Origin: Thioploca sp.
GTDB lineage: Bacteria; Pseudomonadota; Gammaproteobacteria; Beggiatoales; Beggiatoaceae
Direction of reading: 5' to 3'
Assembly: GCA_011371325.1 (NCBI GenBank)
Contig: DRQV01000161.1
Location: 1 to 7,746, forward strand
Length of the DNA stretch: 7,746 nt
Positions 1 to 5,294 of this stretch are shown here, piece after piece (within the stretch, counting starts at the first letter, position 1; every line of letters starts with the position of its first letter). The position numbers and the translations under genes are program-made. Below the pieces are notes generated by a model. That model had not been told where the DNA came from. It saw nothing but the letters and a program-made list of their open reading frames with translations, and ran no database searches.

Positions 1-614
1 ACAGCAGTATGTAATTTATTGATATATTTAGTTTCTAGCCGTAATAAATAATCTTTTTCATGGCGACGCATGGTTAACATATCAATCAGTAATTTATCAT
101 GTTTTAAATTTATAGTTGCGGTTTCGATTGCATGAACATTAATTCTAAATTGTCCAATTATTCCATCATTTTTAAAACCACGTTCTGCAAATAAATCTAT
201 TAACTTAATTAAATTAGTCTTATATTTATTTACAAACTGGCCAACATTTTGGATTTCTTTAATGTTTGTTTCTTCAGTTTCTAATTGTAAAATTTTTGTT
301 ATGTAATTATGGATAAGTCTTATATAATCTTGTATTTGTTGAATATATATAGAACGTGCCTTTGTAAAACCAAGTTGTTTATAATTCGCAAAGTAATATC
401 TTTCGTTGCGTTGAGCCATGAATAAGGATATTTCAATTTGTTTGCTTAACTTAGCTATTTGTCCTTCTACATCAATAAGTTCAGTTATATTAGTTTGTAT
501 ATTATTTTGACTATTTAAAGCAATAATACCAACTATGATAGTGAGGCTGATTATAATTAAGAAAGAACTAATTAATTTATTGCGTATTTTTAGATTATTA
601 AACCAATTGAACAT
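1..614 (-). CDS. Partial membrane sensor protein, probably methyl-accepting chemotaxis protein (N-terminal part)
   Basis: The reading frame opens at ATG 614-612 and stays open to the window edge, giving 204 codons; the C-terminal part is missing. A good ribosome site (AAGGA, 625-621) precedes the ATG. Residues about 9-34 start with a basic stretch (KIRNK) and continue into one hydrophobic helix, the usual N-terminal anchor of chemoreceptors and some sensor kinases. The rest is a polar, helical, presumably periplasmic domain. It carries two related motifs, QRNERYYF (68-75) and RRHEKDYLLR (183-192), as expected for the two bundles of an HBM-type (helical bimodular) ligand-binding domain. That domain is known from chemoreceptors and from some histidine kinases, so without the HAMP and signalling domain the output type is inferred. 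It is transcribed in the same direction as the dehydrogenase upstream but separated from it by 257 bases. The ligand cannot be told. Confidence 0.72.
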   Translation of the reverse strand, partial: MFNWFNNLKIRNKLISSFLIIISLTIIVGIIALNSQNNIQTNITELIDVEGQIAKLSKQIEISLFMAQRNERYYFANYKQLGFTKARSIYIQQIQDYIRLIHNYITKILQLETEETNIKEIQNVGQFVNKYKTNLIKLIDLFAERGFKNDGIIGQFRINVHAIETATINLKHDKLLIDMLTMRRHEKDYLLRLETKYINKLHTA

Positions 615-871
615 ATATTTCCTTATGAAGTTTATCTCATTAGGATAAAAGTCTATCTAATTGCATCTTCACCAAGCAGTTTGAAAAGTCCTAATACCTG
701 GAATGCAACAGTGGATAATTCTTAGGTCGTATTGAATAAATATTTGCAAACTGTTGTGGACTACTATAGCAGATTCCAAAATGGCTCTATAAACCTTGTC
801 TATACTTTATCCAGTTTTGGTTAGTTACGGAGTTTAGCAATCCGGTCAGTTTATATATTAACTATTAGTAT
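615..871. other. Noncoding gap between dehydrogenase and sensor gene
   Basis: No frame is open long enough to be a gene. By eye, 661-840 is about 35% G+C, clearly higher than the pilA upstream region. On the minus strand a short open stretch (718-653, 21 codons then TAG) has protein-like codons but is preceded by an in-frame stop at 724-722. Local inverted repeats are present: TTTATC/GATAAA (631-636 and 644-649) just upstream of the sensor gene's ribosome site, CAACAG/CTGTTG (705-710 and 751-756) and TGGAAT/ATTCCA (698-703 and 773-778). I see no convincing promoter, terminator with a T-run, or known riboswitch. It may hold the sensor gene's promoter, a decayed gene end, or a structured leader. 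Confidence 0.5.
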
Positions 872-1849
872 TCACGGTTTAGTGTATAATTGGTTATCCA
901 TTTGTAATAAAACTTTAAGAACTGCCGATTGTTGCATATATTCAAATGCCTGCAACGCTTGGGAAAGAGGAAATTTATTAGCAATTAATACACTAGGATC
1001 AACCAATTTATCTGCAAGCAATCGTAAAGCTGGGGCGAAAGAACCACATCGTGAACCTACCACAGTAATTTCATTCACCACTATACTAGAAAAGTTGGCT
1101 GACATATCCTGGTAAGTGCTTTTTAAAACCATTATACCACGAGGTCGAACTGCTTGAATAGCTAAATCAAAACCTGTTGTAAAACCAGTTGCCTCAATCA
1201 CTATATCAAAACTATGTTGTTCAACATTTTGTTCTAAAAGCCAAGCAATTTTATTATTATTTAAGAGTTGTTGCTGTTGTTGATAACGAGCTACCACTTG
1301 TAAATCACAACCAGTTAATACTAGAGTTTGAGCTATTAATTGGCCCAATTTACCAGCTCCAACAATTAAGACTTTATCATTCGGATGGATTGATATTTGT
1401 TGTTGAATTTGTAAAGCAGCAGCTAAAGGCTCAGTAAAAACAGCAGCTTCATTAGAGATACAATTTGGGACTGGAATTAGATTTTTTGAAGGCAAACATA
1501 AATATTCGGCAAAAGCTCCATTATGATTAATTATACCTAATACATCTCTTTTTTCACAATGGGTTGAATAATTACGTAAACAATTAGCACATTTACCACA
1601 AGCAATATTGATTTCTCCAACCACTCGTTCTCCAATTCTGTCGGGAGCATTATCTGCTTTTATAATTTCTCCCACAAACTCATGACCTAAAATACCAGTA
1701 TAAGAATAATAGCCTTGAATTAATTGCAAATCAGTAGCACAAATTCCAGCTAATAAAACCTTAACTAAAGCTTCATTTTTATTTGGGATAGGTATTTTAA
1801 CATCAGTTCTATAACTTAATTTTTTATTTTGTAACCAAATTGCTTGCAT
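872..1849 (-). CDS. Zinc-dependent medium-chain dehydrogenase (alcohol/threonine/polyol dehydrogenase-like)
   Basis: A 325-residue cytoplasmic NAD(P)-dependent oxidoreductase of the zinc MDR superfamily. The GroES-like N-terminal half carries the catalytic zinc ligands Cys37 (GICATD), His56-Glu57 (GHE) and Glu140 (TEPLAAA). It also has the four structural-zinc cysteines Cys84, Cys87, Cys90 and Cys98. The Rossmann half has GAGKLG at 164-169. No acidic residue follows the second strand (VVARY), which could hint at NADP(H), but this is weak. A Q-rich stretch (YQQQQQ) follows. A conserved-looking GSRCG motif lies near residue 270. All catalytic residues are present, so the enzyme looks active, but the substrate cannot be assigned. 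The ATG lies 3 bases after the stop of the TPR glycosyltransferase-like gene (TAA-ATA-ATG) with no clear ribosome site, so translation is probably coupled to that gene. That placement allows, but does not prove, a role in making or modifying a sugar or other pilus-related substrate. Confidence 0.85.
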   Translation of the reverse strand: MQAIWLQNKKLSYRTDVKIPIPNKNEALVKVLLAGICATDLQLIQGYYSYTGILGHEFVGEIIKADNAPDRIGERVVGEINIACGKCANCLRNYSTHCEKRDVLGIINHNGAFAEYLCLPSKNLIPVPNCISNEAAVFTEPLAAALQIQQQISIHPNDKVLIVGAGKLGQLIAQTLVLTGCDLQVVARYQQQQQLLNNNKIAWLLEQNVEQHSFDIVIEATGFTTGFDLAIQAVRPRGIMVLKSTYQDMSANFSSIVVNEITVVGSRCGSFAPALRLLADKLVDPSVLIANKFPLSQALQAFEYMQQSAVLKVLLQMDNQLYTKP

Positions 1850-1852
1850 TAT

Positions 1853-3745
1853 TTATATTTTATATAATTTTTGCATTTTTTGAATCTGAGTTTTAAAAAA
1901 ATCTAACTGTTTATGATGTAAATTAAATTTAATAGGATCCAATTGTTTTTTAGTTTGTTCTAAAAATATCATTGCTTCATTAAATTGTTTATCAACTATT
2001 AACCAACTTATTATTTCTAAACGTAAATATATTGAATTTTCTAATAATAAAGCTTGTTTTCCTGTTTTAATTGCTAATTTATAGTTCTTTTCGGACAAAT
2101 GAAAAAGTGCATAACGAGCATAAAAATGAGCTTGATAGAGTATATTGTTTGGATTATTTATTAATGCGTTAAACAATTTATTCATCATCATGGAATCTAT
2201 TGAACAATAACCTTTTTTTCTTTTTTCGATAATAGATATTAATAAATTTAATGTAGCTGGATCATATTTACTTGTTTTAGCATTTTGAATAACAGTTGTT
2301 ATATTAGGCATATTAATTTGTTTAGAACTACAAGCTAATTCAATTAAATATAAATAAGGTGCATTAAACTGGGGAAATTTTTTTATCATATGTTTAGCAT
2401 ATTTTGCGGCAATTTCATATTGTTTAATATTTTGAAAAAATACAATAGCATGAGATTGAGCAATTGGAGAATTGGGATGTTGTTGAGCCCATAAAACTGT
2501 TTGTTTAAGTGGTTTGCCCCATAAATCAGTTTGTGACCAAGTTAATAATGGAAATAATAGTAGTAATAATAATCCTACACTAAAAGCGATTTTTTGCAGA
2601 AAAGAGCTAATAAGATAATCAAATAGTTTAATAAATATATAAACCGTAGAAAAAATGATTCCTAACATTGGTAAGTAATTACGATGTTCAAAATATAGCA
2701 TTAAACCAATAAAACTAGATTCTAAAACATGGCCAGCTAAAAAGAATAATATTCCAAAAGCTAAAATATTCCATTTATATCGTAATAAAATGGCAGTAAC
2801 AAGTGTTATACTAAGAAAAATAATAGCCAATAAAGTTGTAATTGGTTCTAATAAATTATGATAAATTGGAAAATCATCATGAAATAATCCAAAATTATCA
2901 GTCTTAAATAAGAGAATTTTAGCAATATAATCAATAAGTATTATTGGTTGCGTAAGTAAACGTTCTACTATCGTAAATTCACGAATTTCATAAGCCTGCA
3001 ATAAGCTACCAATATTAGTAGCAAAATATAAACAGAGTAAAACTAGAGGAAAATATAGAAAAATACCAGTCCAAATTGAAAACCAACGAGGTTTTGGTAT
3101 ATTTTTTAACAATGTCATTTCAAGTACAATGATATATAAAACTAGCAATATACCGTTTTCCTTACTTAAAGTTGCTAATATCCCACATAAAATGACACTA
3201 AGAGATATCCAAAATAAACCTAATTTTGTTGGCAATAATTGGCGACCGTATAAATAGACTATAAGCCCAATTAAAGTAAACAATGTTGACAGTTGAGTCA
3301 TACGTTGTACCACGTATAACACTGTAGATACTTGCAGAGGATGTAATAACCAGATAGAGGATGTTAGTAAGGCTAATAATAAACAACGTTTTTCAGGTAA
3401 TGCTACGATACGAGTTAAAATAAGAATAAACCAAAATATAAGACAGCCATTTAGTAAGTGGATCATCAAGTTAATATACTTGAAATCCCAAGGATAATAA
3501 GGCCAACTATCAGCTTGTAAAGCAAATGTGAATAGTGAAATAGGTCGCCCAATCCTACTTGCTCTTCCTTCAAAAAGAAATTTTACAATCCCATTAAATC
3601 CTTCATCAATATTAGCTAATCCTTGTAGATTTGTAATATCATCAAAGATAAAAATACCTTGTAAGCCATGCCAATAAATCCAAATAGCATTTATCAAAAC
3701 AAGATAAAATAATCCACCATATATAATAGAATATTTTTTAGACAT
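1853..3745 (-). CDS. TMTC-like GT-C glycosyltransferase with C-terminal TPR domain, candidate pilin-modifying enzyme
   Basis: A 630-residue inner-membrane protein with about eleven predicted membrane helices up to residue ~402 and a soluble, TPR-like helical C-terminus (~415-630). The first extracytoplasmic loop has an acidic pair, Asp35-Asp36 (FIFDD), the position used for catalysis in GT-C enzymes, followed by GRP (66-68). Other conserved-looking motifs are LLHPLQVSTVLYVVQRM (133-149), SKENG (194-198), GLFHDDF (286-292), HVLES (339-343) and YFEHRNYLP (351-359). This layout matches TMTC-type O-mannosyltransferases and related bacterial TPR membrane proteins of uncertain function. GT-C enzymes normally take a lipid-phosphate sugar and act on the periplasmic side. 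The gene starts 15 bases after the T-run of the pilA terminator, with a modest ribosome site (GGAAA). The placement recalls pilin glycosyltransferases such as TfpO and TfpW next to pilA in Pseudomonas, so pilin is the likeliest acceptor. Donor and acceptor are inference; an O-antigen ligase-like or other polytopic TPR role remains possible. Confidence 0.7.
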   Translation of the reverse strand: MSKKYSIIYGGLFYLVLINAIWIYWHGLQGIFIFDDITNLQGLANIDEGFNGIVKFLFEGRASRIGRPISLFTFALQADSWPYYPWDFKYINLMIHLLNGCLIFWFILILTRIVALPEKRCLLLALLTSSIWLLHPLQVSTVLYVVQRMTQLSTLFTLIGLIVYLYGRQLLPTKLGLFWISLSVILCGILATLSKENGILLVLYIIVLEMTLLKNIPKPRWFSIWTGIFLYFPLVLLCLYFATNIGSLLQAYEIREFTIVERLLTQPIILIDYIAKILLFKTDNFGLFHDDFPIYHNLLEPITTLLAIIFLSITLVTAILLRYKWNILAFGILFFLAGHVLESSFIGLMLYFEHRNYLPMLGIIFSTVYIFIKLFDYLISSFLQKIAFSVGLLLLLLFPLLTWSQTDLWGKPLKQTVLWAQQHPNSPIAQSHAIVFFQNIKQYEIAAKYAKHMIKKFPQFNAPYLYLIELACSSKQINMPNITTVIQNAKTSKYDPATLNLLISIIEKRKKGYCSIDSMMMNKLFNALINNPNNILYQAHFYARYALFHLSEKNYKLAIKTGKQALLLENSIYLRLEIISWLIVDKQFNEAMIFLEQTKKQLDPIKFNLHHKQLDFFKTQIQKMQKLYKI

Positions 3746-3760
3746 TAAGTTTCCAGATAT

Positions 3761-3790
3761 AAAAAAAACCCTCTCTAATCAAAGAAAGGG
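3761..3790 (-). terminator. Rho-independent terminator after pilA
   Basis: Read on the minus strand, CCCTTTCT (3790-3783) pairs with AGAGAGGG (3776-3769) as an 8-bp stem with one G-U pair and a 6-base loop. Eight consecutive T residues (3768-3761) follow directly. It begins 43 bases after the pilA stop codon. It sits just before the ribosome site of the glycosyltransferase-like gene, so any expression of that gene from the pilA promoter needs read-through. I see no separate promoter in the 15 bases left between them. Confidence 0.9.
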
Positions 3791-3805
3791 CTTTGAAATT
3801 AAATC

Positions 3806-3825
3806 ATTATTTTAAACAAAATAAT
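3806..3825. repeat. AT-only hairpin at the 3' end of the pilA transcript
   Basis: ATTATTTT and AAAATAAT form a perfect 8-bp inverted repeat around a 4-base loop, between the pilA stop codon and the GC-containing terminator hairpin. It has no G-C pairs and would be weak by itself. It could help protect the 3' end of an abundant pilin mRNA, or be chance in AT-rich DNA. Confidence 0.4.
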
Positions 3826-3833
3826 TAGTATTA

Positions 3834-4340
3834 TTATGCACCTGGATCAGTTCTTGCGATTCTACAAGATTTAGGCAGATATTTATCTTCTAAACCTGTT
3901 TTAGTAACTGCACTGTAACCTTTATAGCAGCTCCAGAATGGAGGGCCATTATCATGTTTAGCATAAACCCACTGAATGGTATTACTAGCATCATCTGTAC
4001 CAACAGCATCAAGTAAGGCTGTAACTGAAGCTCCGGCACCATCATCTAATGGTCCTTCATAAGTAAGAGCTAAAACATAACTTCCAGAGCTAACAACAGA
4101 TGTTACTGAATCCCAACCGTTTTTAACATTAGTACTACCTGCTGCAGGGAAATGACCAGCATCAGCGTAAAATGTACCTAATTCAGTTTTAGCACCTGAA
4201 AATAACTGATTTGCTTCAGCTACTTTTGATTTCTTAATGTAATCACTGTAAGCTGGAATAGCAACAGCTGCCAAAATACCGATAATCGCAACTACGATCA
4301 TCAACTCTATAAGGGTAAAACCCAATTGTTTGCGAGACAT
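3834..4340 (-). CDS. pilA: Type IV major pilin (prepilin) PilA
   Basis: A 168-residue prepilin with a 7-residue basic leader (MSRKQLG). PilD-type prepilin peptidase would cut after Gly7, leaving an N-methylated Phe at mature position 1 and the invariant Glu at mature position 5 (Glu12 here). The hydrophobic helix FTLIELMIVVAIIGILAAVA anchors the subunit and builds the fibre core. The C-terminal D-region is closed by Cys138 and Cys159, with 20 residues between them, followed by a 9-residue tail. The length suits class IVa pilins. The frame could be extended to an ATG at 4403-4401, but the ATG at 4340-4338 is chosen: it gives the standard short leader, has a near-perfect ribosome site (AGGAGG), and lies 69 bases downstream of the predicted sigma-54 start. 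Single-gene transcription is likely because a strong terminator follows. It is the probable major subunit rather than a minor pilin, judging from the elaborate promoter. Confidence 0.95.
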   Translation of the reverse strand: MSRKQLGFTLIELMIVVAIIGILAAVAIPAYSDYIKKSKVAEANQLFSGAKTELGTFYADAGHFPAAGSTNVKNGWDSVTSVVSSGSYVLALTYEGPLDDGAGASVTALLDAVGTDDASNTIQWVYAKHDNGPPFWSCYKGYSAVTKTGLEDKYLPKSCRIARTDPGA

Positions 4341-4346
4341 AATATT

Positions 4347-4352
4347 CCTCCT
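4347..4352 (-). promoter_or_regulatory. Strong ribosome binding site of pilA
   Basis: AGGAGG is read on the minus strand with 6 bases to the ATG at 4340. It is the best Shine-Dalgarno match in the window and fixes the 168-residue prepilin start over the upstream in-frame ATG. Confidence 0.9.
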
Positions 4353-4419
4353 AAAGGAAATTATTAAATTTAATGGATACCATCGAACTATGATTAAGTT
4401 CAACTTGTGTAAATAATAC

Positions 4420-4435
4420 AGCTAATACTATGCCA
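4420..4435 (-). promoter_or_regulatory. Sigma-54 (RpoN) -24/-12 promoter of pilA
   Basis: On the minus strand TGGCAT-AGTAT-TAGCT matches the sigma-54 consensus TGGCAY-N5-TTGCW at all but one base, with the GG and GC at the required spacing. Transcription would start near 4409, giving a 69-base leader before pilA. RpoN with the PilS-PilR two-component system is the known control of pilA in Pseudomonas and relatives. The upstream IHF-like site and dyad repeats fit an enhancer-dependent promoter. Confidence 0.8.
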
Positions 4436-4442
4436 CAATAAG

Positions 4443-4455
4443 TAACAAATTGATT
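4443..4455 (-). promoter_or_regulatory. Putative IHF binding site upstream of the pilA promoter
   Basis: AATCAATTTGTTA on the minus strand fits the IHF core WATCAA-N4-TTR at every defined position. It is centred near -40, just upstream of the -24 element, with an A/T tract further upstream as in many IHF sites. IHF bending would bring a distant activator to sigma-54 polymerase. The core is AT-rich, so a chance match in this DNA is possible; its position supports it. Confidence 0.55.
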
Positions 4456-4476
4456 TATAATTATTTTGTCTAAACT

Positions 4477-4486
4477 AAAAAAAAAA
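4477..4486. promoter_or_regulatory. A10 tract, likely intrinsically bent DNA
   Basis: Ten consecutive A residues on the plus strand lie at about -68 to -77 relative to the predicted pilA start, between the IHF-like site and the nearest dyad repeat. A-tracts curve DNA and could assist looping. They also mutate readily in length. Confidence 0.4.
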
Positions 4487-4500
4487 TAACTTAAAAAATA

Positions 4501-4515
4501 CGTTGAAAATCAGCA
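4501..4515. promoter_or_regulatory. Dyad repeat copy 1 (proximal), candidate activator site for pilA
   Basis: CGTTGA-AAA-TCAGCA, an imperfect inverted repeat, is centred at 4508 (about -99). It differs from copy 2 only at its first base. The position is typical for upstream activator sites of sigma-54 promoters. Confidence 0.55.
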
Positions 4516-4565
4516 GATATTATGTATTTTAAATTATAAAATTACTTATTTTTTACTTATATATC

Positions 4566-4580
4566 ATATATATATATATA
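4566..4580. repeat. (AT)n simple repeat
   Basis: A 15-base alternating AT run lies just outside dyad copy 2. It is likely easily melted DNA and is prone to slippage. No function can be shown. Confidence 0.5.
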
Positions 4581-4583
4581 ATG

Positions 4584-4598
4584 TGTTGAAAATCAGCA
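4584..4598. promoter_or_regulatory. Dyad repeat copy 2, candidate activator site for pilA
   Basis: TGTTGA-AAA-TCAGCA is centred at 4591 (about -182). It is a 15-bp imperfect palindrome with half-sites TGYTGA and TCARCA. Its centre is 83 bp from copy 1, close to eight helical turns, and 21 bp from copy 3, two turns. Confidence 0.6.
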
Positions 4599-4604
4599 GG
4601 CAAA

Positions 4605-4619
4605 TGTTGATTTTCAGCA
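4605..4619. promoter_or_regulatory. Dyad repeat copy 3 (distal), candidate activator site for pilA
   Basis: TGTTGA-TTT-TCAGCA is centred at 4612 (about -203). Its half-sites are identical to those of copy 2, with the central AAA changed to TTT. With copy 2 it can also form a hairpin of at least 15 bp with two G-U pairs and a 6-base loop (4599-4604), so an RNA role after metW is an alternative. Confidence 0.6.
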
Positions 4620-4691
4620 TATTTTAAATGTAATAATATAATTATTTGATTTATATGATAAATTTATAGCAAAATTCGTTTTACCAGTTTA

Positions 4692-5294
4692 CTACGCAAT
4701 CTTACGCAATCTATAGATAGCTATTTCCCCAAATATATTCGGTAACAAACGCATAGACCAACTAGTACGATGTTTGGTATCAACCACTGCTCTCTGTAAT
4801 ATTTCAATATCAAGTTCATAACATAATTCTTCAAAATCTCGTAAAGTACAAAGATGAATGTTTACAGTTTCATACCATTTGCTAGGTAAGGCTCTGGATA
4901 TTGGCATAATTCCATCAAAAAATAATGAAAATCTAGCTCGCCAATGACCAAAGTTAGGAAATGTTACAATACCTTGTGTACCAACTCGTAACATTTCTTT
5001 TAATAATTCATCTGGATGTAAAATAGTTTGAATGGCTTGGGTCATCACAACGTAATCAAAACTATTATCGTTAAAATCAGATAAACCTTGGTTTAAATCA
5101 GTATGAATTACATTAATCCCTGTTTTTATACATGATATAATATTATCATCATCGATTTCTAACCCATATCCAGTTACCGAACGAGAATCACGTAAATGTG
5201 CCAATAAAGTGCCATCACCACAGCCTAAATCTAAAACATGTGAATTTTCGGTAATCCATTCACTAATCAATGCTAAATCAGTACGTAATTCCAT
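4692..5294 (-). CDS. metW: Methionine biosynthesis protein MetW (SAM-dependent methyltransferase fold)
   Basis: A 200-residue cytoplasmic protein of the MetW family, class I methyltransferase fold. The SAM-binding glycine loop VLDLGCGDG is at 20-28, an acidic motif HTDLNQGL at 64-71, FDYVVMTQAIQ at 79-89, and the family-typical PNFGHW at 113-118. MetW is encoded with metX in many proteobacteria and is reported to be needed for, or to stimulate, the homoserine acyltransferase. A methyl-transfer reaction has not been clearly assigned. The start codon overlaps the metX stop by one base (TAATG), so translation is coupled. The last codons contain a perfect 10-bp tandem duplication that determines the present C-terminus RLRKIA. 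The length is normal for the family. Confidence 0.95.
   Translation of the reverse strand: MELRTDLALISEWITENSHVLDLGCGDGTLLAHLRDSRSVTGYGLEIDDDNIISCIKTGINVIHTDLNQGLSDFNDNSFDYVVMTQAIQTILHPDELLKEMLRVGTQGIVTFPNFGHWRARFSLFFDGIMPISRALPSKWYETVNIHLCTLRDFEELCYELDIEILQRAVVDTKHRTSWSMRLLPNIFGEIAIYRLRKIA
4693..4712. repeat. 10-bp tandem duplication at the 3' end of metW
   Basis: TACGCAATCT occurs twice in direct succession (4693-4702 and 4703-4712), covering the last codons of metW. The repeat unit is not a multiple of three. Losing one copy would bypass the current stop and add a tail ending at the next in-frame TAA. Confidence 0.75.

Noticed and set aside
615..871. c-di-GMP (GEMM) riboswitch or sigma-28 promoter before the sensor gene
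   Set aside because: The conserved GEMM core and the GCCGATAA half of a sigma-28 promoter are not present.
1215..1226. TGTTGTTCAACA palindrome, similar to the pilA dyad half-sites
   Set aside because: Spacing differs (2-bp centre, lacking the A/T of the half-sites), and it lies within the dehydrogenase coding sequence; likely chance.
882..1437. Plus-strand open frames (882-1115 and 1189-1437)
   Set aside because: They lie antisense inside the intact zinc dehydrogenase gene and resemble no protein family.
3198..3386. Minus-strand 62-residue frame inside the GT-C/TPR gene
   Set aside because: It overlaps an intact gene in another frame on the same strand and has no ribosome site.
4341..4403. 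Longer pilA reading frame starting at ATG 4403
   Set aside because: It would put 21 extra residues before the prepilin leader, has no ribosome site and begins about 6 bases after the predicted transcription start; the ATG at 4340 has a near-perfect AGGAGG.
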